Assembly: GCF_025398175.1 (NCBI RefSeq)
Contig: NZ_CP099734.1
Coordinates: 1,488,001 to 1,552,000 of the forward strand
Reading direction: 5' to 3'
DNA from: Photobacterium sp. TY1-4
Lineage (GTDB): Bacteria; Pseudomonadota; Gammaproteobacteria; Enterobacterales; Vibrionaceae
Length of the DNA stretch: 64,000 nucleotides
A model generated the notes under the pieces. It searched no databases, was not told the origin of the DNA, and saw only the letters and a program-made list of their open reading frames with translations. Position 1 is the first letter of the stretch. The number at the start of each line of letters is the position of its first letter. Of the stretch, positions 8,298 through 15,754 are shown piece after piece. The position numbers were made by a program, and so were the translations under genes.

Positions 8298-8858
8298 ATG
8301 AGTGATGTGAAACAAGAGCGCCTGCAAAACCGTCTGGGTCCGGAAATCAAAGAATTTCGTGAAGCCTGCCAGACGCTGCAACTGGCGACAGTGGATGCTG
8401 AAGGGAAGCCAAATGTCAGCTACGCACCCTTTGCGCTGCTGGATGATGGTTACTACGTGTTGATCAGCCAGATTGCCAAGCATGCTCGCAACCTGTTGGA
8501 CAATCCTCAGGTGTCGTTGATGATGATCGAAGACGAAAGTACTTCAAAGGCGATTTATGCCCGTAAACGACTGACGTTTGAGGCCAATGTGGTTGTGGTT
8601 GAGCGCCAGAGCGAGCGCTGGCTGGCAGCGATTGCCGGCCTGAAAGCGCGTTTTGGTGAGATTGTGGATGGTCTGAGCGGTCTGGAAGATTTCACCCTGT
8701 TCCGTCTGGAGCCAACCCAGGGCCTGTTCGTCAAAGGCTTTGGTCAGGCGTTCCAGGTGAGCGGTGACGACTTGGTTGATTTCGTGCATTTGCAGGAAGG
8801 TCATAAGCGGATTCAAGATGGCAGCGAAGTGACTTCGACTTCAGAAGAAGAATTGTAA
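8298..8858 (+). CDS. hutZ: HutZ, haem-degrading/binding protein
   Basis: This is a pyridoxamine-5'-phosphate-oxidase-fold protein of the HugZ/HutZ family (186 residues). It shows LATVDAEGKPNVSYAPF near the N-terminus, the HARNLLDNPQVSLMMIEDE block, and RLEPTQGLFVKGFGQAF near the C-terminus. In vibrios HutZ binds and degrades haem, which allows its use as an iron source. It is the second gene of the hutXZ operon with GGAG 11 nt before the ATG, and is followed by a strong hairpin. Confidence 0.92.
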   Translation: MSDVKQERLQNRLGPEIKEFREACQTLQLATVDAEGKPNVSYAPFALLDDGYYVLISQIAKHARNLLDNPQVSLMMIEDESTSKAIYARKRLTFEANVVVVERQSERWLAAIAGLKARFGEIVDGLSGLEDFTLFRLEPTQGLFVKGFGQAFQVSGDDLVDFVHLQEGHKRIQDGSEVTSTSEEEL

Positions 8859-8881
8859 GTTCTCGCTTTCACTGAGAATTT

Positions 8882-8920
8882 CAGGGCCTGTCGATACTGT
8901 CGACAGGCCCTGTTTGTTTA
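8882..8920 (+). terminator. Terminator after hutXZ
   Basis: The perfect 13-bp stem CAGGGCCTGTCGA/TCGACAGGCCCTG (8882-8894 and 8900-8912) has loop TACTG and is followed by TTTGTTTA. Confidence 0.88.
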
Positions 8921-8979
8921 GGGGAGCCTGCCGGCGATGATATACACTCAAAAGAGCTGTATTGAATGGAGCCGCGATA

Positions 8980-9180
8980 ATGGCTGAACAAGGCAAATCC
9001 CGACCCGGGCATTCCGTGTATTTTCCCGATGAATCTACACCGCCGCAGCGGATGAGTATGCACGAGGGCATCGCCCCCTGGTGTGACTGCTGCGTCTGCG
9101 AAGCTGAACCGTATTGGGCCGAAGTCGCCGAGGAGCTGGGCATCGATCTGAGTGACTATGAAGCCGGTGAGCCTCGTTGA
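8980..9180 (+). CDS. Small cysteine-rich protein, function unknown
   Basis: This is a 66-residue acidic protein with no signal peptide or membrane segment. Its centre has a tight cysteine cluster, WCDCCVCEAEP, that could bind a metal. The ATG at 8980 has GGAG 8 nt upstream; an in-frame start at 8962 lacks this. It stands alone between the hutXZ terminator and the peptide-modification island. I do not recognise the family. The good ribosome site and the non-random composition favour a real gene. Confidence 0.65.
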   Translation: MAEQGKSRPGHSVYFPDESTPPQRMSMHEGIAPWCDCCVCEAEPYWAEVAEELGIDLSDYEAGEPR

Positions 9181-9278
9181 GTAAAGTGTTTTGCGAGTGA
9201 ATTCCAGAATCGAAACTTAGTTCGAATTCTAATTTTCTCGAACCTTGATTAAGCCGACATACGGTTTTCCGACAGGAG

Positions 9279-9319
9279 TCGCTCGGTATGGTTGCCGAGC
9301 GAATAGATTGCACGCAATC
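9279..9319 (-). terminator. Two hairpins after the HExxH gene
   Basis: The stem TCGCTCGGTA/TGCCGAGCGA (9279-9302, loop TGGT) is followed by the perfect palindrome GATTGCACGCAATC (9306-9319). They lie within 65 bp of the leftward stop codon at 9343. They probably end the peptide operon, although no clean T-run follows. Confidence 0.5.
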
Positions 9320-9342
9320 GAGGGTAACCCTTCATCTAGGTA

Positions 9343-10368
9343 TTAGATGTAATGGTGACATCCTTTCACCAAAGCGACGCAATCTTTCATAATTTTATCG
9401 CCGAACCCAGTGAGCTTTCCTGATTTTTCGAGCACCGCTACGGTTTGATGGAACTTGTCAGTAAAGGGGAGGTGGTTGTTTGCTTCATTGTAGTGACTAC
9501 AAATATCCTTGGGATCCAAGGCTATTTTTGGATTGTCCAGCAAGAGATTGAAGCCGTAAATGGTGCGGGCAAGAACAAACATAGCGTGGTAAACACCGCT
9601 AATCGGGCGCTCATCTTTTCTGAATGGGGTATAAAACAGCCCGTCATCATCGGTAATGATCTGCGCCTGGTGCCAAAGTTGGTAAAGGAGATTGTGCGCG
9701 GCCTCATGGATAATGTGCTCCATCAGGCGGCTCCAGTGCTCTGTCTCTTCTTTCAAGTAGCGTATGTTGAACATACCGAGCATTGTGAGATAGCTACCAG
9801 CGTTTACATGCGGTGAGTTCATAACATGGATCTGAGAAACAACGGCCTGGATCTCATCGTAGAGCGCCGGGCAGGATTGTTTGAGGTAGTCTAGACAGGT
9901 TTCTATTTCCCGGGCGGTAAAATCAAACGCCTGCTCTGTGGGGGCTGTAATCCCTTCATTTCTTTCAACCAGGTGCTTACCATAACATTCTAAGTGATCA
10001 TCAGCGATCAGGGCTTTTAGAAGTTGGTTTGTATATTCATGGTATCGCAGACCAAATTGGACAACTTCGATTTGAGTTCTCTGAGTCGGGGTCAGTTCCG
10101 ATAAATAACCGTTAAAGATTGCTTCCGGATGGATGTCTTCTTGCTCAATTTTCCGTACCAAGTACTCATGATAAAGAAATGTCTGAGGCATATTCTGACG
10201 AACCGATAGCTTTTTCGTGTTGAGCTCATTTTGAAGCGCGGCACCGTCAAATCCTGCGAAGTCATAAAGGTAAGAAAAACTCTCGATGAGCGCATCCAGG
10301 TTGCAAGAGACAAGCGTGTTAGCCAACGCCGCGTTTGGCTGCGCCCAATTATGGTTGCTGAAATCCAT
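9343..10368 (-). CDS. HExxH-type peptide-modifying enzyme (putative RiPP beta-hydroxylase)
   Basis: This is a 341-residue soluble protein with the metal motif HEAAH at 221-225 in the context LMEHIIHEAAHNLLYQLW. A second conserved block, FRKDERPISGVYHAMFVLAR (249-268), offers His261 as a likely third ligand. This two-block layout is what I know of the 'HExxH motif-containing putative peptide modification' family (TIGR04267). Some members have been reported to be alpha-ketoglutarate-dependent peptide beta-hydroxylases. It starts directly after the exporter stop codon, within the same operon as a 25-residue peptide gene, so that peptide is the likely substrate. The family call is confident by pattern. 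The reaction and target residue are inference. Confidence 0.8.
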   Translation of the reverse strand: MDFSNHNWAQPNAALANTLVSCNLDALIESFSYLYDFAGFDGAALQNELNTKKLSVRQNMPQTFLYHEYLVRKIEQEDIHPEAIFNGYLSELTPTQRTQIEVVQFGLRYHEYTNQLLKALIADDHLECYGKHLVERNEGITAPTEQAFDFTAREIETCLDYLKQSCPALYDEIQAVVSQIHVMNSPHVNAGSYLTMLGMFNIRYLKEETEHWSRLMEHIIHEAAHNLLYQLWHQAQIITDDDGLFYTPFRKDERPISGVYHAMFVLARTIYGFNLLLDNPKIALDPKDICSHYNEANNHLPFTDKFHQTVAVLEKSGKLTGFGDKIMKDCVALVKGCHHYI

Positions 10369-11604
10369 TTACTTAAAAGCCTCGGGATAATGTGTTGTGT
10401 AGTAGTGTTCCAATTCATTGTCCGTTGTTCTCAACACCCTGACTGATTCACGGGACTGGGTGATAAACGACAGTGACAAAATGATGAGGACTCCCATGAA
10501 CATCACCAAGGCATCGATGCTGATGATGTCTAAATCAATGGCATAACTGAATACAAAGCTGCCGATTGGGATGGTCAGAATACAGAGAGAAAAAATGGCA
10601 GACTCAATGCGTGCTTTATAGTCATGGGGCACCGCATGGCCCCGAAGTGAGCTGAATGGGATGCCTTTCATCGTGAGCCCTAAGCCTGAGATAAACAGTG
10701 CAAAGGCTTTGAAGTAAATCAGCTCTGCCCAAGCAAAGCAGATGACACCTATCCCAATGAATACCCCGCCCAGCAATACCTGGTGATAGCGGTCCATCCA
10801 TGATGAAATTTTTACTGAGGTCATGCCGCCGACTATCATGCCGACAGCAATCGCTGACTCAAATAAGACAACATACTCAATGTTGTTGCCTAGTGCCTGC
10901 TGCACATAAATTGGGACGATGATTGATATCAGCGGGGTAAGAACAAAGTTGCCGACCATCGCAGAGCAGCAAAACATCACTTCAGGTTTGAGTATTTTCA
11001 GGCTGCGAAACCCTGCGATCATGCGCAGCGCTCCCTGATCTTCCGATGACTTTACCGGGCCTGTGCTTGGGATCTGAACAAATAAGAAAAGGACGAGAGA
11101 AGTTGCATACAACACAGCTGTCACTACTAATGAGCTGTGCACACCGATCGCATAAATAACGCCGCCACCGATCACGACACCAATGATCACTTGTAGCGAG
11201 TTCAAGGTCGAGGAGATGCCGATAGCTTTCGTTAAGCGCTCTTTGCTGACAAGTCTTGGAATGATGGCGTTGGGTGCGGAAGAAATCGCACTATTGAAAA
11301 CTGCCAGAAAGGAGATTGTGACAATACAAGCGATGAGTGTGTCATAAGCCTTCAGCAAAGTAATAGAAGCGATGACAGAGAAAATGCTGGAAACGAGAAT
11401 AATTGTTTTCTTTGGATATTTATCAAGTAGATAACCTGAAGCAGGCAAAAAAAGGATGTTCGCAATCCACATGCTCGCGACCAGTATGCCGACACTTTCC
11501 GCTCCCGCAGTTGATTGCACGAATGCCCAAATGGTGACGATCGTGGCACATCGAAAAGCGACGATGGAGGCCAAGTGAGAAAGTATATACAGATAATAAC
11601 TCAT
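10369..11604 (-). CDS. MFS exporter (DHA3-like) of the peptide locus
   Basis: This is a 411-residue major-facilitator protein with about twelve hydrophobic segments. A cytoplasmic loop near residues 60-70 reads GYLLDKYPKKTIIL, the usual MFS loop 2-3 motif in altered form. It resembles the MFS_3/DHA3 efflux group (macrolide-efflux type). It sits between the small peptide gene (22 bp upstream) and the HExxH enzyme (zero-gap downstream), so export of the modified peptide or self-protection is the simplest role. That role is inferred from position. The coding sequence is AT-richer than the flanking core genes. Confidence 0.8.
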   Translation of the reverse strand: MSYYLYILSHLASIVAFRCATIVTIWAFVQSTAGAESVGILVASMWIANILFLPASGYLLDKYPKKTIILVSSIFSVIASITLLKAYDTLIACIVTISFLAVFNSAISSAPNAIIPRLVSKERLTKAIGISSTLNSLQVIIGVVIGGGVIYAIGVHSSLVVTAVLYATSLVLFLFVQIPSTGPVKSSEDQGALRMIAGFRSLKILKPEVMFCCSAMVGNFVLTPLISIIVPIYVQQALGNNIEYVVLFESAIAVGMIVGGMTSVKISSWMDRYHQVLLGGVFIGIGVICFAWAELIYFKAFALFISGLGLTMKGIPFSSLRGHAVPHDYKARIESAIFSLCILTIPIGSFVFSYAIDLDIISIDALVMFMGVLIILSLSFITQSRESVRVLRTTDNELEHYYTTHYPEAFK

Positions 11605-11626
11605 TCAATCAGCCCCCATCCAACAA

Positions 11627-11704
11627 TCAGTTTTCTACAACTTTAAGCGCTGGTGCACCTTTCTTGTTGATAGAGAACAGTTTTGATTTATCTAGCTTTT
11701 TCAT
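11627..11704 (-). CDS. Candidate RiPP precursor peptide (25 residues)
   Basis: This short gene starts at an ATG preceded by AAGGAAAT at good spacing and ends in TGA. The peptide is basic. Its N-terminal half, MKKLDKSKLFSINKK, looks like a leader, and GAPALKVVEN at the C-terminus is the likely core. It contains no cysteine or tryptophan, which argues against a thioether or Trp-crosslinked product. It lies 22 bp upstream of the MFS exporter and in the same operon as the HExxH enzyme. Candidate hydroxylation sites include Phe10, Asn13, Leu20, Lys21, Val22-23 and Asn25. It is reported here because of its position, ribosome site and size; expression is not shown by the sequence. Confidence 0.7.
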   Translation of the reverse strand: MKKLDKSKLFSINKKGAPALKVVEN

Positions 11705-11779
11705 GTCGTATTTCCTTATGTGTATGATCCAAAATCGATAAATGCCGCCACCAATTGTTACCAACTTGTTGCGGCCAAG

Positions 11780-11850
11780 TGGTACTATAGTGCGTTCGAC
11801 GAGCTTGTATCAATACACATTATATGCAACTGGTTTGTTATTGGGTGCAG
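11780..11850 (-). promoter_or_regulatory. Probable promoter of the peptide operon
   Basis: On the leftward strand the perfect -10 hexamer TATAAT occurs at 11819-11824, preceded by TTGCA. A weaker TATAGT lies nearer the gene, around 11785-11790. No good -35 is visible, which suggests activator dependence. The leader would be roughly 100 nt. Confidence 0.4.
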
Positions 11851-11922
11851 TGTCACAGAATTAACGAAGTGACTGATAGGAGATGAAGATCAACCGAAAA
11901 GGCATCACGTAGGGAATGACAA

Positions 11923-11948
11923 CGCAGCACGTGGCTTTGATTGCTGCG
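11923..11948 (-). terminator. Weak hairpin between rhomboid and peptide genes
   Basis: The 7-bp arms CGCAGCA/TGCTGCG flank a 12-nt loop, 34 bp past the rhomboid stop. The downstream T-content on the leftward strand is modest. It may separate the rhomboid transcript from the peptide operon. Confidence 0.35.
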
Positions 11949-11981
11949 CAAAAATCGGATCATTTATTACAATGAAATCAA

Positions 11982-12593
11982 TCAGGTGTGGTTGTAGTTC
12001 GCACTTGATCTCCGTAGCAAGTAAGCCGTAAATAGAAGCCCCAGTGAAAAGCTAACCACATGACCCGGCTTTGGAAGGTGGTTTTCCGCGTAAATCAGGT
12101 CGAGGGCAAATGCCGGTAATATTGTCAACGCTATAACGGATAACATGAACTTGCTTTTGAGTTGAGCGCAGATATACAGGACTAGCCCGGCTGCAGCCAA
12201 CGCTAAAATGGCTTGAGAGCCCCCAGTACCTAAATTCCATGGTGCGGGAACCGTAAACGTACTGACGAAAGTCCCGGCAGCCCCTGCAAACAACCAGATG
12301 AAAGTAAAAGTCAGGCTGCCAATTCGACGTTCAAGCAGATAACCCAACGCCAGAAGTGACAGCGCATTGTAAAACATATGGGCTTGCTTGACATGAATGA
12401 GCTGAGACACGACGAGTCTCCACAGCTCAAAATCGGCAATATGTTCGACGGTGTAACCCCCGAATGGCTCTAAATCCGGCACTTTAATTTTCCCGAACAA
12501 CGTCCCTGAAATAAGGTAATTCACAGTCAAAGAGGTGGTGATTGTGGCGGCAACCAAGATCAGGGTCATGTATGGGATTTGCTTGAGCTGCAT
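11982..12593 (-). CDS. Rhomboid-family intramembrane serine protease
   Basis: This is a 203-residue protein with about six membrane segments. The rhomboid hallmarks are present: WRLVVSQLIHVKQAHMFYNA (His67, His72 and Asn76 pattern), LLERRIGS, the nucleophile in GTGGSQAI (Ser126) and the base in KPGHVVSFSLG (His178). Rhomboids cut membrane-embedded substrates. The gene runs in the same direction as the peptide operon, ending 278 bp before the peptide gene, so it may or may not share its function. It lacks the GlyGly-CTERM partner context of a rhombosortase. Confidence 0.85.
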   Translation of the reverse strand: MQLKQIPYMTLILVAATITTSLTVNYLISGTLFGKIKVPDLEPFGGYTVEHIADFELWRLVVSQLIHVKQAHMFYNALSLLALGYLLERRIGSLTFTFIWLFAGAAGTFVSTFTVPAPWNLGTGGSQAILALAAAGLVLYICAQLKSKFMLSVIALTILPAFALDLIYAENHLPKPGHVVSFSLGLLFTAYLLRRSSANYNHT

Positions 12594-12799
12594 TTGAGAA
12601 TGTCCTTGTTTCCCTCAAGTGGCATGGGGTTATGCTTGTCAGTTTTTGCTGTGCTGGGTACAGCACATTTCTGTAAATTGGAGTTCGCAGTATCTGACTT
12701 TCAACATTTGAAGGTGTGACTTACGCTGGCACAGCACGATAAACGCTTTTAAGATCACTGTTTATTGGAAACAGAGCAGTGAAACCGCTGAGCACACAC

Positions 12800-13012
12800 T
12801 CAGAGTGTATCGTTCAATGCTGACTCAAGTAGCAGTACTACCTCTATAGAATCAAAATATTGCCCGTCAAGCTTCATGGCATATTTCTTGGTTGTTTCTT
12901 TGATAAACCCAAATTTTTGCCAGGTTATCGGCTCTGGAGCCATGGCTGGTGGGCCTACTGAAAAGCATACCGCGGTGAGGCAAAGTAAGAGATCCTCACT
13001 ATGTGTTGTCAC
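12800..13012 (-). CDS. Small putative secreted protein coupled to tai4
   Basis: This is a 70-residue frame starting with GTG, which overlaps the tai4 stop by 3 nt in a GTGA arrangement typical of coupled genes. Residues 8-24 (LLLCLTAVCFSVGPPAM) are hydrophobic and followed by Ala-Pro, consistent with a signal peptide. The mature part, about 45 residues, has no recognised domain. It could be an accessory immunity or chaperone protein, a remnant, or a chance frame. The overlap and the export signal are the only support. Confidence 0.45.
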   Translation of the reverse strand: MTTHSEDLLLCLTAVCFSVGPPAMAPEPITWQKFGFIKETTKKYAMKLDGQYFDSIEVVLLLESALNDTL

Positions 13013-13374
13013 TCAGACGCCAAAGCTCGTTGATAGAGTAAGTCAACGCTCTCTGATTCGGAAAAGTCGATACAATACCCAAGTTCAATTATGTCACCTT
13101 TTTTCGAACGATAACCGCCCAGATCACGACTATCCACAAGCTTTGAAACGTCGAAGAATACTTCAAGCGGCAAATCCGAGTAGTCCCGGTATCCTTGCAT
13201 TGCAGCGATGGCATCTTCATATACTTCAGAACCTTTGTAAAATGTGGCGAGGCATGTGGATAAGGCATAGTTCTTTAGCAACTGCTTATCACTCATGTCG
13301 TTCAAATTATGAGCATTTGCGCTTAAGTTACAGCTCAAGGCGAATAATAAGGAGCTTAGTCTTTTAATTGCCAT
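13009..13374 (-). CDS. Tai4-like immunity protein (type VI amidase)
   Basis: This is a 121-residue protein with a signal peptide, MAIKRLSSLLFALSCNLSANA, directing it to the periplasm. The mature domain has conserved pieces of the Tai4 family: YALSTCLATFYKG with Cys41, the AIAAMQGYRDYSDLPLEVF stretch, YRSKKGD, and GYCIDFSES. Tai4 protects the cell from the peptidoglycan amidase Tae4. The ATG at 13374 lies inside the tae4 3' end (19-nt overlap) and has AAGG upstream; an earlier in-frame start at 13419 would bury the signal peptide, so I reject it. Confidence 0.8.
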   Translation of the reverse strand: MAIKRLSSLLFALSCNLSANAHNLNDMSDKQLLKNYALSTCLATFYKGSEVYEDAIAAMQGYRDYSDLPLEVFFDVSKLVDSRDLGGYRSKKGDIIELGYCIDFSESESVDLLYQRALASE

Positions 13375-13847
13375 AAGTACGCCTTTTTCGCTAAAGAAAA
13401 ATAACAATGATCTGTACATCTGTTACCAGTCCAAATCGTGGCATGACCAGAAGCGTCTGACCATACATCAACATCAACAACTAATATGCCTTTGTATTCG
13501 GAAAGTTTGTCTGTATGGGGAGCATCAATAACGACCTCCGGATTACCGAAGCTATCGTGTAAAAAGTTGATTAAGTCTTTCACTCGATAAATATACCAGT
13601 GACCTTGACCACCTGAAATTGTTTTTCCTTTTATATATGGCACTTTAAACCCAGCGTAGTTCAAAGCGTAGGACATGCGAATTGCACATGCATTCTCAAA
13701 TCGTCCTTGCTCAGGAGTTAATACGTTAATATTGTGATTTACTTTACCACCGATTAGACTTCCGACTTCAGGAACATCTCTATTTACTTTTGCAAATGCT
13801 AACTTCATTTTCAACAAGCTTGGACGTATAGCCATCATGGCACTCAT
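13356..13847 (-). CDS. Tae4 type VI secretion amidase effector
   Basis: This is a 163-residue papain-like NlpC/P60-type amidase. The catalytic cysteine is in FENACAIRMSYALN (Cys54) and the histidine in WSDASGHATIW (His135). The C-terminal CTDHCYF pair of cysteines matches Tae4 structures, where they form a disulphide. Tae4 cuts the D-Glu to mDAP bond of peptidoglycan in rival cells after delivery by type VI secretion. No secretion structural gene, Hcp, VgrG or PAAR is nearby, so this is an orphan effector module. Start is ambiguous: Met1, 4 or 5. The region is AT-rich, a common sign of transfer. Confidence 0.88.
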   Translation of the reverse strand: MSAMMAIRPSLLKMKLAFAKVNRDVPEVGSLIGGKVNHNINVLTPEQGRFENACAIRMSYALNYAGFKVPYIKGKTISGGQGHWYIYRVKDLINFLHDSFGNPEVVIDAPHTDKLSEYKGILVVDVDVWSDASGHATIWTGNRCTDHCYFSLAKKAYLWQLKD

Positions 13848-14060
13848 AACATTATTTATGGAAGCGTGAAAATCTCATAATTTTTTATCCTAAACAAATG
13901 CCATATTATCGGTTATGAAGCATTTTCATATTTTAATGTAAATGAATGAAAATGATAGAAATATTAAATTAAAGTAGATTTCTTATGCGGAGGCTTGCCA
14001 TACTGAAATACTTACCTCCACTAGGGTTATATTTCTTTTACTGCTTGCAGATCTGACAAA

Positions 14061-14094
14061 TCAAGCACCTGCCAGCGTTGAACTGGCAGATGCT
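14061..14094 (-). terminator. Hairpin after the coiled-coil gene
   Basis: The stem CTGCCAG/CTGGCAG is extended by AAGCA/TGCTT with a small bulge. It lies about 30 bp past the leftward stop at 14126. The T-content after it is only moderate. Confidence 0.5.
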
Positions 14095-14125
14095 TGTGGG
14101 GGGAAATACAGTTTTCAGGCTTGGC

Positions 14126-14698
14126 TTACTGAATTTGCTCAACCAAAGTGTTAAGTTCTTTCACCAGCGCTTCAGTTTTTGGGTCCTGATCTTTCATGGC
14201 AACTAAAGTTTCCTGTTGCAGCTTTTCCTGCATGCCCATCAGCTGTTTGTCTGAGATAATTTGCTGACGTTGCTCTGCCATTTTGTTTTTAGCGGTAATG
14301 AAGCTCTGGATCAGCTCGCTGCGCTCTTCTTTCGACAGCTGTTCAGTTTGAATTTTGGTCTGGATCTCCTGCGCCTGGGTGACAAACGCTTCCGGATCGT
14401 AACCAATCGCTTTGGCTTTTTGCTCAAAAGCCTGCTCCAGTTGTTTGGCCTGCGCCGCTAGCTCTGGGTTCGACTGCATCGCCTGCTGGCGGATGCTGGT
14501 GAGATCGCGCTGGATCGCATTGATGCGCTCGACGGTCTCTTTCGGCGGGGTGGCGGTTTTGTTGGCCAGGCTGGCATTGGCCTGCGGCGTCAGCACCATG
14601 GCAAGGAGAACCAGAGGCAGTGACAGGCTGATGAACCAGCGCTGTACAGATGATTTCACAGACAGCGAACGGGCAATACTTGAACGGGTATTGGTCAT
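14126..14698 (-). CDS. Periplasmic alpha-helical protein, function unknown
   Basis: This is a 190-residue protein with a hydrophobic stretch near residues 22-38 (WFISLSLPLVLLAMVLT) and an ANASLA cleavage region. It is followed by a Gln/Lys/Glu-rich sequence that should form long coiled-coil helices (about residues 53-190). The pattern loosely recalls CpxP/Spy-type periplasmic chaperones, but the LTxxQ motifs are absent and I do not assign it. It stands alone, convergent with nothing, downstream of the torD terminator. Confidence 0.7.
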   Translation of the reverse strand: MTNTRSSIARSLSVKSSVQRWFISLSLPLVLLAMVLTPQANASLANKTATPPKETVERINAIQRDLTSIRQQAMQSNPELAAQAKQLEQAFEQKAKAIGYDPEAFVTQAQEIQTKIQTEQLSKEERSELIQSFITAKNKMAEQRQQIISDKQLMGMQEKLQQETLVAMKDQDPKTEALVKELNTLVEQIQ

Positions 14699-14846
14699 GG
14701 CGATACCTCTTGCTATATCAATTGAATGCTCAATGAGCGTGGTATGGCAATTAATGTAGCGAAGCGGCAGGTGGGAAATGTCAGTGATGTGTCATGAAAG
14801 CTGTGTCTTTGCTGAACAGCCGATCATTTCAGACTGGGAAGGCCGC

Positions 14847-14876
14847 AGAAAAAAGCCGGCACGCAGGGTGCCGGCA
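14847..14876 (-). terminator. Terminator after torCAD
   Basis: The 8-bp stem GCCGGCAC/GTGCCGGC (14855-14862 and 14868-14875) is preceded by six A's, giving a leftward T-run. It lies 25 bp past the torD stop. Confidence 0.88.
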
Positions 14877-14899
14877 ATCGGTCTGGAGATTGTTATCGG

Positions 14900-15559
14900 T
14901 TATGCTTCTTGGGCTTCACCGGCCAGAAAGGTGCGGTCAAGCCGACAAAAGGCGAGCAGCAGGTTGACGGCAGCAGCGTAGAAGCCAAACGGGTCCCGTG
15001 ACTGGCAAGCCTGCGCGAATGCCGGCAGCCAGTTCAGCAGCATGGTGTCGAGGAAGGCTAGCTGTGCCTGCATCAGCGGCTCGGCCGCTTGCTCATCAGC
15101 TTGCTGATTGGCGCGGATAATGAGGTTGCCCATGAAATCCAGCTCAACAGCAAGGTGATCGGCCGGTTCGTTAAAGTCCTTGCGCTGGGCAATGTCGTAA
15201 CGTTCAAGCCACTGATTCATCTCCTGCGCTGGTTGGTCATTGAGCAGGCCGCTCTGGCCGACGTAGATCGACGCATAAGGCAGGGCGCCGGTTTTCGGGG
15301 TGCTGAGAAACAGGCCGCAGAAGTCTGCCGCCAGTTCCAGCTGTGCATCGGCACGGGTTGCCAGCCGCTGTAGCGCGTTTTGGAAATCCGCTGCCGGCTG
15401 CTTGAGCTCCGGCGTCATGGCCAGACCGGAGAGAAATGTGAGGATCTCGCCGCTGTGATAGTGGTTGAGATCTTCAGCCGTCAGCTCGCGTGAGAGCAGG
15501 GAAGACATCCACCAGTAGATTTCCGCACGTTGTTCGTTGAAAGCAATCATTTCTTGCAT
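14900..15559 (-). CDS. torD: TorD, TorA-specific chaperone
   Basis: This is a TorD/DmsD-family all-helical chaperone (219 residues). Family features are EIYWWMSSLLSRELT near the N-terminus, ADFCGLFLSTPKTGALPYASIYVG in the centre, and NEPADHLAVELDFMGNLI, which holds the conserved EPxDHxxxEL motif. TorD binds the TorA signal peptide, assists molybdenum cofactor insertion and prevents early Tat export. It is the third gene of torCAD but is separated from torA by a 254-bp spacer holding a hairpin and short repeats. Confidence 0.92.
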   Translation of the reverse strand: MQEMIAFNEQRAEIYWWMSSLLSRELTAEDLNHYHSGEILTFLSGLAMTPELKQPAADFQNALQRLATRADAQLELAADFCGLFLSTPKTGALPYASIYVGQSGLLNDQPAQEMNQWLERYDIAQRKDFNEPADHLAVELDFMGNLIIRANQQADEQAAEPLMQAQLAFLDTMLLNWLPAFAQACQSRDPFGFYAAAVNLLLAFCRLDRTFLAGEAQEA

Positions 15560-15585
15560 GGCGGCTCCTGAGTCTCGCTTGTTTG

Positions 15586-15642
15586 GTATTGTTCTGGGCT
15601 TTGTTCAAGGTGCTGTTCAAGGTGTTGTTTAGGGCGCTGTTG
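15586..15642. repeat. Degenerate 12-bp tandem repeat in torA-torD spacer
   Basis: On the leftward strand four to five imperfect copies of a 12-nt unit follow in tandem, for example ACAACACCTTGA, ACAGCACCTTGA and ACAAAGCCCAGA. They lie just upstream of torD. Confidence 0.55.
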
Positions 15643-15754
15643 GATATGTCGCTATCTGTTTCCAGATGAGAGCACCGCGCACCAGCCCGTATTATCGTCT
15701 TGATTATAAACCCCCGGCAGCAAAAGGCCCGCACAGGCACAAACGGTTCGGGAT

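Noticed and set aside
11982..12593. Rhombosortase
   Set aside because: The sequence has generic rhomboid motifs and the subtilase in this window lacks a GlyGly-CTERM tail.
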